Source: Roseovarius aestuarii (GTDB lineage Bacteria > Pseudomonadota > Alphaproteobacteria > Rhodobacterales > Rhodobacteraceae). From it: DNA of 64,000 nucleotides. The stretch lies in NCBI GenBank assembly GCA_027214255.1, contig JAPWHL010000003.1, positions 62,001 through 126,000 of the forward strand, in the 5' to 3' direction. The notes under the pieces are model-generated. The model was not told where the DNA came from. It ran no database searches and saw nothing but the letters and a program-made list of their open reading frames with translations. A program made the position numbers and the translations under genes. Position 1 is the first letter of the stretch, and each line of letters starts with the position of its first letter. Shown here piece by piece: positions 17,082 to 26,419 of this stretch.

Positions 17082-17972
17082 ATGGATTTCGCGATACAAT
17101 TCATTATCAACGTACTCAGCCTTGGCGGTGCTTATGCGTTGATGGCGCTGGGCCTGGTGTTGGTCTATGGCATTCTGAAACTGGTCAACTTCGCTTATGG
17201 TGAACTGATCATGGTGGCAGGTTATACGCTGCATTTGGTTGGCGGCTCGCCTTTGCCTTGGCTAGTGATGGCGCTTGTGGCCGTTGTGATGGCGATGGTC
17301 GCGGGCTTGGCGACAGACTATGTCGCCTTCCGCCCCGTTCGGGCGAAATCGGTGACGGCGGTTCTGATCACGTCGTTCGCGTTTTCCACATTGCTTCAGA
17401 ATGGCGCGCTTCTGTTCATTTCGCCGCGTCCGCGCAGCGTTCCCCTGCCTGAGATTTTTTCGCAAAGCGTGATGATCGGCGGCATCCCGACGCCGATGCG
17501 TGACATCATCACCATCATAGCGGCGGTTGTACTGTTGGGCCTTTTTGCATGGCTGATGCAGAAGACGGTCCTTGGCATTGCCATGCGCGCGGCGGCAACA
17601 AATTTCACAATGGCGCGGATGCTGGGTGTGCCTGCGAATCTCATCATTTCATCGGCTTTCGCCATCAGCGGGTTTCTGGCTGGTGTTGTTGGAATCCTGT
17701 GGATTGGTCGCATTGGTACGGTCGCGCCCGGTATCGGGCTGGAACCGCTGCTGATTGCCTTTATCGCCTGCGTTATCGGCGGTATGCGATCGTTACAGGG
17801 CGCGGTTCTGGGTGGATTCATCCTGGCCTTTATTGACACGACGCTGAATTACACATTGTCGCAGGATTTGCTGAAATTTCGCGATGCCTTCACCTTTAGC
17901 CTCGTCATCCTGATCCTTTTGTGGCGCCCTGATGGGTTGATCAAGGGGCCGGCCAGCGGACAGCGGACCTGA
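17082..17972 (+). CDS. Branched-chain-type ABC permease, LivH-like
   Basis: This 296-residue membrane protein has about eight hydrophobic segments and the LivH-type GGAYALMALGLVLVYGILKL near its N-terminus plus a late cytoplasmic loop ARMLGVPANLIISSAFAISG. It follows the LivF-like gene by three bases and precedes the LivM-like gene by one base. Confidence 0.92.
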   Translation: MDFAIQFIINVLSLGGAYALMALGLVLVYGILKLVNFAYGELIMVAGYTLHLVGGSPLPWLVMALVAVVMAMVAGLATDYVAFRPVRAKSVTAVLITSFAFSTLLQNGALLFISPRPRSVPLPEIFSQSVMIGGIPTPMRDIITIIAAVVLLGLFAWLMQKTVLGIAMRAAATNFTMARMLGVPANLIISSAFAISGFLAGVVGILWIGRIGTVAPGIGLEPLLIAFIACVIGGMRSLQGAVLGGFILAFIDTTLNYTLSQDLLKFRDAFTFSLVILILLWRPDGLIKGPASGQRT

Positions 17973-17973
17973 C

Positions 17974-19002
17974 ATGCATAGAAATATCCTGACATTGGTA
18001 ATCCTTGGCTCGTTGATCGTCGCGGCTGCTCTGCTGGCACAGTTCATGGGCATTCGCTTATACGAACGCATCGCGACGACGATGTTTGTGTCGATGATCC
18101 TCGTGCTGGGGCTCCAGGTTTTCATGGGGAATTCGGGTATCCTGTCATTCGCGCATATCGGTTTCATGGGGGTTGGGGCCTATGCCTCTGCCGTCCTGTC
18201 GATTCCCGAGCGAATGAAGGGTATGGCGCTGCCCGATCTCTATCCGATCCTCGTGGACGTACAGCTCAGTCCGTATGTAACGATACTTATTGGCGGGCTG
18301 GTTGCTGCGTTGGTTGCCGCTGCGCTGTCCTATCCGCTGATGCGCCTGTCAGACGCCGCGGCGGTTATCACTTCTTTCGCGCTGTTGGTCGTCCTGCATA
18401 CAATCCTGACCCATTGGAGTGCCGTTACCAACGGTCCCCGCACTCTGTTTGGCCTGCCCAAAGCGACGAGCCTGTGGTTGGCTTGCGGGCTGGCGCTGGC
18501 GGCCCTCGTTGGCGCGATGGCATTCAAGGAGTCGCGCGTCGGGCGGCTTTTGCGGGCCAGTCGCGATGACGAAGTGGCTGCCGCTGCAATCGGCGTGGAT
18601 ATCGTCAAACTGCGCTGGCTGGGCTTTATCCTTGCGGCACTCTTCGCTGGAATTGGCGGCGCACTCTGGGGGCATTTTGTTACGTCGTTTTCGCCGCGCG
18701 CGTTCTACCTGAAAGAAACATTCCTGATCCTGAGCATGCTGGTGATCGGGGGGGCGAACACCGTGACCGGCGCTGTCATTGGGACGTTGATTGTGACCTT
18801 CGTCTATGAGGCATTGCGCAGCGTCGAGGCCAGCATCAACGAGGCGGGCATCGTCTCGCAACAGGTGATCGGACTGACGGAAATCGTGTTGGCGCTGGCG
18901 ATGATCGCGGTGCTGGCACTGCGCCCCGGCGGACTGTTTCCTGTGCGCGAAATCGGTACGCTTTTAACCCTAAAACGCAAGACCGGAAGGAAATCCCCAT
19001 GA
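17974..19002 (+). CDS. Branched-chain-type ABC permease, LivM-like
   Basis: This 342-residue membrane protein is the LivM-type partner permease. It contains MGNSGILSFAHIGFMGVGAY near residues 52-71 and the conserved late loop AIGVDIVKLRWLGFILAALFAG. It completes a JGFHM importer and overlaps the second cysteine hydrolase gene by four bases, which ties that hydrolase to the transported compound. Confidence 0.92.
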   Translation: MHRNILTLVILGSLIVAAALLAQFMGIRLYERIATTMFVSMILVLGLQVFMGNSGILSFAHIGFMGVGAYASAVLSIPERMKGMALPDLYPILVDVQLSPYVTILIGGLVAALVAAALSYPLMRLSDAAAVITSFALLVVLHTILTHWSAVTNGPRTLFGLPKATSLWLACGLALAALVGAMAFKESRVGRLLRASRDDEVAAAAIGVDIVKLRWLGFILAALFAGIGGALWGHFVTSFSPRAFYLKETFLILSMLVIGGANTVTGAVIGTLIVTFVYEALRSVEASINEAGIVSQQVIGLTEIVLALAMIAVLALRPGGLFPVREIGTLLTLKRKTGRKSP

Positions 19003-19667
19003 GTTGGAAAACCGCATACCGTTCGTTCTATTACGAGACGGCCGATGAGCCCGATGATATCGTGCTTGATCCGAAACGCACCGCACTGTTGATGATCGAC
19101 GTGCAGAAAACATATCTTGAGGACAAGGAAACGCCTGAGGAAACTGCCCGTTGGCAGCCCTTTTACAAGCGGATGAACGAAACGGTCATCCCCAATAGCG
19201 CCAAACTGATCGCGGCTTGCCGTGCCAAAGGCATCGAGGTGATTCACGCCCGTATTGCCTGTCAAAAGAATGACGGGCGAGACCGTTCACTTAGCCAGAA
19301 GAAGCCCGGTTTCAACTATCTGCTGCTGCCCAAGGCATTGGAAGAAGCGCAGTTTGTAGATGAACTGGCCCCTGAGGGTGACGAGATCACCGTTGAGAAG
19401 ACCACCGACAGCGCGCTGACCGGCACCAATCTGCGACTGATCCTGCGCAACATGGATATCAAGGACGTGATTGTTGCAGGGATCTTTACCGATCAATGCA
19501 TATCGTCGACGGTCCGCAGCCTTGCGGACGAAAGTTTTGGTGTTGTCGTGGTCGATGATTGCTGCGCGGCCGCCACGATGGAACTGCACGAGGCGGAACT
19601 AAAGATCATCAACATGATCTATTGCCATGTCGCAACACGCGAAGAGGTCGAAGGTTTCGTTTGCTAG
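18999..19667 (+). CDS. Isochorismatase-fold cysteine hydrolase (second copy)
   Basis: This 222-residue hydrolase has Asp34 in LMIDVQK, Lys134 in TVEKTTDS and Cys167 in GIFTDQCISS, the same triad as the hydrolase at 13665. The two proteins share the GRDRSL...G(D/N)EI layout and an ERHE/ELHE segment near the C-terminus, so they are paralogues that probably act on successive or related amide bonds. The gene starts within the LivM-like stop and ends the operon. Confidence 0.87.
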   Translation: MSWKTAYRSFYYETADEPDDIVLDPKRTALLMIDVQKTYLEDKETPEETARWQPFYKRMNETVIPNSAKLIAACRAKGIEVIHARIACQKNDGRDRSLSQKKPGFNYLLLPKALEEAQFVDELAPEGDEITVEKTTDSALTGTNLRLILRNMDIKDVIVAGIFTDQCISSTVRSLADESFGVVVVDDCCAAATMELHEAELKIINMIYCHVATREEVEGFVC

Positions 19668-19910
19668 GCGGTGAGGTTGGGCGCGCTTTGGGCAAATGGC
19701 CTGCGGCCGCGCTCCCCCAAGTATGACGCTCTGATCGGCGAACGGCACGGCTGGGGCTACTCTTGTCTCATGGCAAGATGCCCCCGATTTTCGACGGTTA
19801 GACGCCACCCTCTAGGTGTTCGATCATTACGGTTTGATGGGTTTAGCCTTGTGAAAGACTGGAAGGGCGCATCTAAGGCGCAAGATCGTTTTGCGGCGAC
19901 TACCGGTCTG

Positions 19911-20456
19911 CTACTCGGTGCTCTTCCATTTTTCGGGGGTCACGTAAACGATGTTATCATCGACACTGACCATCACATCGCCGTCCTGAATATTGATCTG
20001 AAGCTTCATTGCGCGGTTGGCCAGTTTTGCCAAGGCGTTTGTGTCGGCTTCGGAGAAATTGACCACCTGTAGATTGTCAAAACGAGTGGTGCTGTTTTTG
20101 ACCTTGTCCCACCACATCTCGGCAGTGCGTCCACCGTAGGGATAGACAACAACCTTGTCGGCCTTGCCGCAGGATTGGCGCAACACTTTTTCACTGGGAA
20201 GCCCCAGAGCCACCCATACGTCAAGCTCGCCGCTGAGACTCTTTTGCCAGATATCTGGCTCGTCATCCGTTGAAAGGCCCTTGGTCATTTCCAAGTGCTC
20301 ATGGGCATTCAATGCGAATGCGATCAGGCGCACCATCAACCTTTCATCCGTCTCTGAGGGATGCTTGGCAACGGTCAGTTTATGGGTTTCATAATAGTGA
20401 CGATCCATGTCCGAGACCGTCAGTTCGACTTTGTAAATGGTGGCTTTTTGCGCCAT
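19911..20456 (-). CDS. yaeQ: YaeQ family protein
   Basis: From the ATG at 20456 the protein is 181 residues, the usual YaeQ length. It opens MAQKATIYKVELTVSDMDRH and contains AKHPSETDERLMVRLIAFAL and LSTDDEPDIWQKSLSGELDVW, all typical of the family. YaeQ has a nuclease-like fold and a poorly defined cellular role. It stands alone between the Liv operon and the enolase-superfamily gene, with no sign of a shared transcript. The TTG four codons upstream is not needed. Confidence 0.9.
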   Translation of the reverse strand: MAQKATIYKVELTVSDMDRHYYETHKLTVAKHPSETDERLMVRLIAFALNAHEHLEMTKGLSTDDEPDIWQKSLSGELDVWVALGLPSEKVLRQSCGKADKVVVYPYGGRTAEMWWDKVKNSTTRFDNLQVVNFSEADTNALAKLANRAMKLQINIQDGDVMVSVDDNIVYVTPEKWKSTE

Positions 20457-20781
20457 GTCTTGTCCCAAACGTTAAAGAATTAGGATGCCTACCCCGTGCG
20501 GCACCCTTTGGAAAGCAGATACAAAGCCTACGCGCCGAGCTATCTCGTGATGTGTCATTGAACGGCGTGAGCGTACTGCGCGTTTGGCCGATCCATTTAA
20601 GCCCAACGGGTTTGTGCCAGTGCATGAGCCACCTATGGTGCGTGCAAAATTGGTCTTTTGAATCTGCCAATATGGATATGTCCAGCAGTCCGCTGCCTGC
20701 ATACCTTCCGCTCAATGGCTGCGCGATTCAGATGGTTTCTGGGGTACGCGCGTTGTCGAGACACCTTGGAAAGGGCTGCGA
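20457..20781. other. Gene-free stretch between yaeQ and the enolase-superfamily gene
   Basis: No open frame with coding character is convincing here; the candidate frames on both strands lack recognisable family motifs and good ribosome-binding sites. It presumably holds the divergent promoters of yaeQ and the enolase-superfamily gene. I see no hairpin or repeat worth reporting. Confidence 0.5.
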
Positions 20782-21978
20782 ATGCAACTGATTGATCGCG
20801 TTGAACTCTATTTTGTAAAAACACCACTGCCGGCACCGCATGCCCCCTCTTGGATACCGGGGACAATCAGGACGCAGGTGTCGATGTGCATTGTCCGGTT
20901 TATCACCGACGATGGAGTCGAGGGCTGGAGCGGCTTTCCGGCAGCCGGACGTGAACGCGCCGGTTTGGGGGATTTGCTAGCCAGCCTTTTTCTTGGGCAG
21001 GATGCGAATGATATCGACACGCTGGCCGAGCGTATTCAGATCATGGCCGCTGGTGGGAACTTTAACTGGTGGCTTGAACCCGCGTTTTGGGACATCAAGG
21101 CCAAGACTGCGGGATTGCCGCTGTATAAGTTGCTTGGTGGTAGCGACGATCGGATCAAACTATATGCATCCGCTGGTGAGCTGAAAGACCCGTTGGCACG
21201 GCGCGAAGAGGCAGAAGCGCGGTTTGCCGAAGGATTTGATACGATGAAAATTCGTGTCCATGACTTCGACGAAGCGGTTGATATCGAGCATATTTCCGAC
21301 GCTGCTACCTATATGCAGGGCCGGATGAAAATCTCGGTTGATTGTAATCAGGCTTTCCGGCTGACCCAAAACGGAAATGCGCCGCTGTGGTCACTCGAAC
21401 GGGCAAAACGCTTTGTCGATGCGGCTGCCGATGTTGGGCTTGCTTGGGTGGAAGAGCCGTTATTCGGTGAATGGCACGAAGAGATTGCGGCACTCACGAC
21501 CCATTCGCGTGTTCCAGTGGCCGGGGGCGAGCTTCATGTCATGGGGTATCGCGAATTGGCGCGGATGTTGAAAATGGGCTGCTACAACATCTATCAACCC
21601 GATGCCATGTGGGCGGGGGGGATCGCACAAAGCATGAAGGTCGCCGCCCTGTGCCGAGAACATGGCCTGAAATTTACACCGCATTGCTGGTCTAACGGTT
21701 TTGGCTTCATTGCCAATGCGCATGTTTTTGCGGCCAGCGGTTTCGCCAGTGAGTCGTTGTTTGAATATCCCATTGCGCCGCCCGGCTGGACACCCGAGGG
21801 CCGCGATCAGATTTTCACACAGCCATTCTTACATGACAAAGGTTGGTTCAACATGCCTCAAACACCCGGTTTGGGGTTCGAGATTGATAAAGCAAACCTT
21901 GAAAAATATGGTCGGTGCTTCTTCAAGGCCAGTCGCAAGAAGGTGCACTGGATGCCAGAGGCCCTATCGGATTTCTAA
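20782..21978 (+). CDS. Enolase superfamily (mandelate racemase/muconate lactonizing-like) protein
   Basis: This 398-residue protein has an N-terminal capping domain and a C-terminal barrel. Metal ligands are Asp187 in SVDCNQAF, Glu225 in WVEEP and Glu250 in AGGELH. A KIR motif (156-158) in place of KxK and a late FTPHCWSNG histidine are the candidate acid/base residues, so it is likely a sugar-acid dehydratase or epimerase rather than a true mandelate racemase. AAAGGG lies before the ATG. It is monocistronic and convergent with the aldehyde dehydrogenase gene at 22161, so context gives no substrate. Confidence 0.85.
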   Translation: MQLIDRVELYFVKTPLPAPHAPSWIPGTIRTQVSMCIVRFITDDGVEGWSGFPAAGRERAGLGDLLASLFLGQDANDIDTLAERIQIMAAGGNFNWWLEPAFWDIKAKTAGLPLYKLLGGSDDRIKLYASAGELKDPLARREEAEARFAEGFDTMKIRVHDFDEAVDIEHISDAATYMQGRMKISVDCNQAFRLTQNGNAPLWSLERAKRFVDAAADVGLAWVEEPLFGEWHEEIAALTTHSRVPVAGGELHVMGYRELARMLKMGCYNIYQPDAMWAGGIAQSMKVAALCREHGLKFTPHCWSNGFGFIANAHVFAASGFASESLFEYPIAPPGWTPEGRDQIFTQPFLHDKGWFNMPQTPGLGFEIDKANLEKYGRCFFKASRKKVHWMPEALSDF

Positions 21979-22112
21979 TGTTGGAAGGCGCGGATCGTGC
22001 GCGGGGGGGCGCTTCGTTGGAAATGACAGGGCCAATTGCTGTCTGTTCGGCGCTGGGCCCGCAAAAGCCTTCATCTGACGTTCAGCACTCTTCTTGTGCT
22101 CTGAATTAGAAT

Positions 22113-22141
22113 GCTGGCGGCATAGAAAACATGCCGCCAGC
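22113..22141. terminator. Bidirectional hairpin between convergent genes
   Basis: GCTGGCGGCAT pairs perfectly with ATGCCGCCAGC around a 7-base loop, between the convergent enolase-superfamily and aldehyde dehydrogenase genes. The flanks are only mildly T-rich on either strand, but the position and the 11-base stem fit a shared terminator. Confidence 0.65.
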
Positions 22142-22160
22142 TGTGCTTGATCGAAAAGCG

Positions 22161-23591
22161 TTACCGTTCGGCGACGTATTTGACGCGCATGTACTCTTCC
22201 AATCCTTCCAGCCCGCTTTCGGAACCATCGCCGGATTGATTGATTCCGCCGAACGGGGTTTCGGGGGTGGAAATGCCCATGAAATTTACACCAACCAGGC
22301 CTGCTTCAAGCTCGTCCTCGGTCTTTCGGGCAAGAGCGCCGTCTTGGGTGAAAACAAACGAAGCCAATCCATATGGCAGGGAGTTCGCACGCTCCATCAA
22401 AGCGTCGAAATCTGAGAATGACGTGAAGGGGGCGATGGGGCCGAAGGGTTCTTCTGACATGATCCGCGCCGTGTCGGGAACGTCGCGTAGCACTGTTGGC
22501 GCGTAGAAATAGCCGTCACCCTCAAGGCGTTTCCCGCCCGTCAGTACAGTTGCCCCTTTTTCCACGGCGTCCGCAACAAGGTCGTCCATTACGTCAAGAC
22601 GACGTTTTGCAATCATCGGGCCCATTTGGGTGCCTTCGTCGGTGCCGTGGCCAATTTTGATCTTTTCGACACGTTCAACATATCCTGCCAGCGCTTTTTC
22701 ATAGATTGACTCGTGGATGTAAAAACGGGTCGGCGACGTGCAGACTTGCCCTGCATTACGGAATTTGAAGGCCGCAAGGATATCCAAGGTCTTTTCAAGA
22801 TCCGCGTCGGCATGGACGATAACCGGGGCGTGCCCACCCAGTTCCATCAGGCACCGCTTCAGCGTATCGGCGGCCTGTTTCTGAAGGATTTTGCCAACGG
22901 CTGTTGATCCCGTCAGGGTGACGGCCTTGGGAATGTCCGAGGCGATGAGATGCGACGACACCTCGGACGGGACACCGAAAACGATGTTCAAAACGCCGTC
23001 TGGAAGGCCCGCTTCTTGAAAACAGCGGCCAAAAGCGACTGCGGTACCGGGGGTTTCCTCGGCAGGTTTGATAACGATGGAACAACCCGCTGCAAGTGCT
23101 CCGGCGATTTTGCGAATGACGTTTGATGCGGGGAAATTCCATGCAGTAAAGGCCGCTACGGGGCCGATAGGTTCTTTAAACACCATTTGGCGCACGCCGG
23201 GCGTCCGTGATGGGATGACGCGGCCATAGGCGCGTTTGCCTTCTTCGGCATAGAACCGTAGCGCTTCGGCTGAAAAGGCGATTTCGCCAGCTGCTTCGGC
23301 CAATGGCTTGCCGTTTTCCAGCGTCAATATCTTGGCAATATCGGCGTTTCGGGCGTCGATCAGCTCGGCTGCTTTGGCAAGAATGGTGTAGCGTTCGATC
23401 GCGGTCTTCTTTTTCCAGACTTTGAAACCCTTCGCGGCGGCGGCGAGGGCTTCGTCAAGATCAGCAGCCGAAGCATGCGGAACCTGTGCCAGTTCCTGTT
23501 CGTTCGCGGGGTTCAGGAGCGATTCTGACTTTCCTTCGCTGCCTTGGCGCCACGTTCCATCGATCAAGAGTTCGATCTTTTCGTTATACAT
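22161..23591 (-). CDS. NAD(P)-dependent succinate-semialdehyde-type dehydrogenase
   Basis: This 476-residue aldehyde dehydrogenase resembles GabD-type succinate/glutarate-semialdehyde dehydrogenases: FTAWNFPASNVIRKIAGALA near residue 148, the glutamate in LMELGGHAPVIV and the nucleophilic cysteine in FRNAGQVCTSPTRF. It is divergent from the GntR regulator gene and shares its promoter region, so it probably belongs to the same amino-acid catabolic set. In hydroxyproline or proline-derivative pathways such an enzyme would oxidise a dicarboxylic semialdehyde. Confidence 0.88.
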   Translation of the reverse strand: MYNEKIELLIDGTWRQGSEGKSESLLNPANEQELAQVPHASAADLDEALAAAAKGFKVWKKKTAIERYTILAKAAELIDARNADIAKILTLENGKPLAEAAGEIAFSAEALRFYAEEGKRAYGRVIPSRTPGVRQMVFKEPIGPVAAFTAWNFPASNVIRKIAGALAAGCSIVIKPAEETPGTAVAFGRCFQEAGLPDGVLNIVFGVPSEVSSHLIASDIPKAVTLTGSTAVGKILQKQAADTLKRCLMELGGHAPVIVHADADLEKTLDILAAFKFRNAGQVCTSPTRFYIHESIYEKALAGYVERVEKIKIGHGTDEGTQMGPMIAKRRLDVMDDLVADAVEKGATVLTGGKRLEGDGYFYAPTVLRDVPDTARIMSEEPFGPIAPFTSFSDFDALMERANSLPYGLASFVFTQDGALARKTEDELEAGLVGVNFMGISTPETPFGGINQSGDGSESGLEGLEEYMRVKYVAER

Positions 23592-23716
23592 CCCGGTCTC
23601 CTGTTGAGTGCTGTGCGTTCAATTTGGTGGTCAATTTTGACCCATGGTTCTGTCGGGCTTGTCAAAGCGGTCTCGCAGGGGGGGGCGGCGACAGAATTTC
23701 AATCAAGACTGTTGCA

Positions 23717-23735
23717 TTGTATACAGAGTACAGTA
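23717..23735. promoter_or_regulatory. Candidate GntR operator
   Basis: The sequence TTGTATACAGAGTACAGT, within an imperfect inverted repeat around GTATAC and GTAC, lies 11-29 bases before the GntR start codon and in the region shared with the divergent aldehyde dehydrogenase. FCD-type GntR proteins often bind TNGTNNNACNA-like sites, which this resembles. Autoregulation is inferred. Confidence 0.4.
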
Positions 23736-23745
23736 TGGTGTCCAC

Positions 23746-24432
23746 ATGAATGGCAGAAAAATACATAACCTCTCGGCCGGAATATCGGACAATCTTGCGG
23801 CTGTGCTGGAGGATGAGATCGTAACCTTGGGTCTCGCACCTCGGGCGCGTTTGACCGAGGAAGACATCGCGGAGAAATACGGCGTCAGCCGCTCGCCCGT
23901 CAGGGACGCGCTGCGGACGTTGGAGCGCGAAGGCCTTGTTATCCGGCAGGCCCGCAAGGGTATTTGGGTTGCCCCCATGTCCCTGCGTGATTTTGACGAA
24001 GTCTACACATGTCGTATCGCGCTTGAAGCGTTGGCTTCTGAGGCGGCGGCCCGGTCTGACAATCCCAAGCTTAAGGATGAGTTGGGAGAGGCGTTGGAAG
24101 ACATGCGGCGTGCACATATCGCCGGGGACGCGCATTCATTCTTTACCGCAGACGTGCGCGGCTCTGAGCTGATCTATGAGTTGGCGGACAATCAAACCCT
24201 GCGCCGGTTGTTGGAAGGCCTTGAAAAGCAGGCGCTTCGCTATCGCTTTTTCCTATACAAGGTTGCACCGGATCTTGTGCGTTTGTCGTTTGATGAATCT
24301 GCCGAAATCATCGCTGCCATTCGCGAGGCGCGCCCAAATGACGCAAAGGTGCAATCTTCTGCGCTGATTGAAAAGTTATGGAAAGCGGCCCGAGACATCG
24401 TTGAAAAGGAATTCGGGGCGGACAACGCATGA
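23746..24432 (+). CDS. GntR family regulator (FCD subfamily)
   Basis: From the ATG at 23746 this is a 228-residue regulator with an N-terminal winged helix (ARLTEEDIAEKYGVSRSP, then RDALRTLEREGLVIRQ) and an FCD-type helical effector domain. An upstream extension from 23644 would read through the probable operator and is rejected. The stop overlaps the proline-racemase-family gene by four bases, so it most likely controls this catabolic block and senses one of its substrates or intermediates. Confidence 0.88.
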   Translation: MNGRKIHNLSAGISDNLAAVLEDEIVTLGLAPRARLTEEDIAEKYGVSRSPVRDALRTLEREGLVIRQARKGIWVAPMSLRDFDEVYTCRIALEALASEAAARSDNPKLKDELGEALEDMRRAHIAGDAHSFFTADVRGSELIYELADNQTLRRLLEGLEKQALRYRFFLYKVAPDLVRLSFDESAEIIAAIREARPNDAKVQSSALIEKLWKAARDIVEKEFGADNA

Positions 24433-25421
24433 CCGCATTCGAAGGCGCTTTTTCCTATATCGACAGCCATACTGCGGGTCATCCGACGCGCGTTATCCTG
24501 AGCGGTGTTCCCGCATTGAGGGGGGAAACGGTTAAGGAAATGCGTCAGGATTTCGAGGCGCGTTTTGACCATCTTAGGTCAGCGTTGCTGCATGAGCCTC
24601 GTGGTCATGCGGCGATGGTTGGCCTTTTCCCGGTTCCTTCCAAGGTGGCCGATTTTGGCGCAATCTTTGTGTCGTCCTATGTCTATCTGGGCATGTGCGG
24701 TCACGGCACTATGGGCTACGCGAAAACACTGGCCCATACCGGGGCGATCAGCCGCGAAACCGGGGACAGTTTCACATTGGAGACACCTACCGGTGTCGTG
24801 ACTGTGTCCCTGAAATGGGCGGACGACTCGAGCCTTGAAAGCGTATCCGTCTGCAATGTTCCGGCGGTCATGGGGTTGAAGGATCTCTCGGTTGAGGTCG
24901 AAGGCGTTGGGCAGATCAGCTGTGATATTCTGTATAGCGGGATGTGGTATGCGATGGTTGATGCCCGCCAGCTTGGACTGGCCCTTGAGCCGGAAAATGT
25001 TTCGCAGGCTCTCAGGGTCGGTTGGCAGATCAAGACCGCAATCGCATCCAAAACAAAAGACATCGCGCAAATGGCGGACGACCCCGCGCCGTCCGTGCTG
25101 TTTTACGACGAGATTGCGCGCGATCGGGCGCGGCACTTTCTGGTCCTTGCGCCAAACAAATATGACCGCTCGCCCTGTGGCACAGGGACCAGCGCGCGCA
25201 TGGCGCAGTTGTTGATTCGCGGACAGTTGACAGCAGACGACACCTACTACGCCGAAAACATCTTTGGCGTCGAATTTGTGGCCAATCTAAAGGCAAAGAC
25301 CACGATAGAGGGTCAAGATGGCTATGAAGTTGTGATCCTGGGAGATGCGTTCATCACCTCCCAGGGCACACTTTTCCTCGAGAAGGATGATCCCCTTACT
25401 CGAGGGTTCCTCAGCCAGTGA
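24429..25421 (+). CDS. Proline racemase / 4-hydroxyproline 2-epimerase family protein
   Basis: This 330-residue protein has both catalytic cysteines of the proline racemase fold: Cys90 in GMCGHGTMG and Cys250 in RSPCGTGTSARM. Retaining both argues for racemase or epimerase activity rather than the dehydratase variant, where the first is replaced by Ser or Thr. The likely reaction is trans-4-hydroxy-L-proline to the cis-D isomer, or proline racemisation. It is coupled to the GntR gene and sits directly before an amino-acid importer. A DadA-like oxidase for the D-product lies at 32105. Confidence 0.9.
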   Translation: MTAFEGAFSYIDSHTAGHPTRVILSGVPALRGETVKEMRQDFEARFDHLRSALLHEPRGHAAMVGLFPVPSKVADFGAIFVSSYVYLGMCGHGTMGYAKTLAHTGAISRETGDSFTLETPTGVVTVSLKWADDSSLESVSVCNVPAVMGLKDLSVEVEGVGQISCDILYSGMWYAMVDARQLGLALEPENVSQALRVGWQIKTAIASKTKDIAQMADDPAPSVLFYDEIARDRARHFLVLAPNKYDRSPCGTGTSARMAQLLIRGQLTADDTYYAENIFGVEFVANLKAKTTIEGQDGYEVVILGDAFITSQGTLFLEKDDPLTRGFLSQ

Positions 25422-25475
25422 CCGCAAGGCCAACTGGCATACTGAAACAAAGCAAGCACAGGGTAAGTAATACTT

Positions 25476-26312
25476 ATGACTCTATTTGGAAAGATATTGC
25501 GGGCTGCCGCACTCAGCATTGGTTTCTTGGGTGCCGCCCAAGCCACAACTGCACAGGATAACCCCTCCGCTGTTCTGGACAGCATTCGGTCGTCCGGCGA
25601 ACTGAAAATCCCCGTTATGGTTGGCGAAGAGCCCGGCTATATCAAAGACCCTGCCACGGGCGAGTGGAGCGGTTTCTATGTCGACTTCCTTCAGGATGTC
25701 GCGGACGCGCTGGGGGTCGAACTGACCACGGTTGAAACAACTTGGGGCAACCTTGCCGCTGACTTTCAATCGAACAAAATCGACGTCGCGATTGGCGTGA
25801 ACCCGAACCCTCAACGCGGCCTTGTCGTAGATTATCTTTGGGAACCACTGTTCACCGACGCATGGGCGATGCTGACACCTGATGGTGCCCCTGTGGCAAC
25901 TTGGGCCGAGCTGAACACCCCGGAAAAAACCGTTGTCGTTCAAAAAGGCTCTACGATGCAGATCGTTGCAGACGCGCTGCTGCCAAAGGCCAACATCACC
26001 GTTGTCGAAGACCGCAACCTTGCCATCATGGAGCTTCAGGCAAAACGCGCTGACGGCATCTTGTTGTCCGTGTTCGACGCTTTGCAAGTTTCTATGAAAG
26101 CTGTGGGCGACGTATCGATTCCAGAGCCAATGCTGCGCAACCCCGCCACTCTGGCTGTTGCACGTCAGCCGGGCAACGCAGGTTTCATCAACTTCCTGAC
26201 CAACTGGGTGCAACAACAGCGCTCTTTAGGGCTGGCGCAAGGCCGTCTGCAGAAGTCTTGGGAAGACCGTGGGATCGATCTTTCGATCCTGCCGTCCAGC
26301 TTCAGCTTCTGA
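25476..26312 (+). CDS. Polar amino-acid ABC transporter substrate-binding protein
   Basis: This 278-residue family 3 solute-binding protein has a signal peptide (FGKILRAAALSIGFLGAAQA, cleavage near 26) and the family pattern LKIPVMVGEEPGY...FYVDFLQDVADALGVEL followed by TTWGNLAADFQSNKIDV. It delivers an amino acid to the permease and ATPase encoded next. The ligand is probably a proline-like or other amino acid that feeds the epimerase. Confidence 0.9.
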   Translation: MTLFGKILRAAALSIGFLGAAQATTAQDNPSAVLDSIRSSGELKIPVMVGEEPGYIKDPATGEWSGFYVDFLQDVADALGVELTTVETTWGNLAADFQSNKIDVAIGVNPNPQRGLVVDYLWEPLFTDAWAMLTPDGAPVATWAELNTPEKTVVVQKGSTMQIVADALLPKANITVVEDRNLAIMELQAKRADGILLSVFDALQVSMKAVGDVSIPEPMLRNPATLAVARQPGNAGFINFLTNWVQQQRSLGLAQGRLQKSWEDRGIDLSILPSSFSF

Positions 26313-26331
26313 TCTGAGGGCCTAAAAGCCA

Positions 26332-26367
26332 CCCGGTCGGCCTTACCTCCCTGCAAGGTCGACCGGG
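26332..26367 (+). terminator. Stable hairpin between binding-protein and permease genes
   Basis: CCCGGTCG-G-CCTT pairs with AAGG-T-CGACCGGG (12 Watson-Crick pairs and one G-U) around a 10-base loop. With no T-run it likely limits 3' decay of the binding-protein message or attenuates readthrough. Confidence 0.6.
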
Positions 26368-26419
26368 CACTCGCCTGCCAAGCAAACACATGCCGACAAA
26401 CGGCATTTCGGAGACGCAT

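Noticed and set aside
19668..19910. Searched for a tRNA or small RNA between the Liv operon and yaeQ
   Set aside because: No T-arm GGTTCGA-type sequence or cloverleaf pairing, and no hairpin with a T-run could be found.
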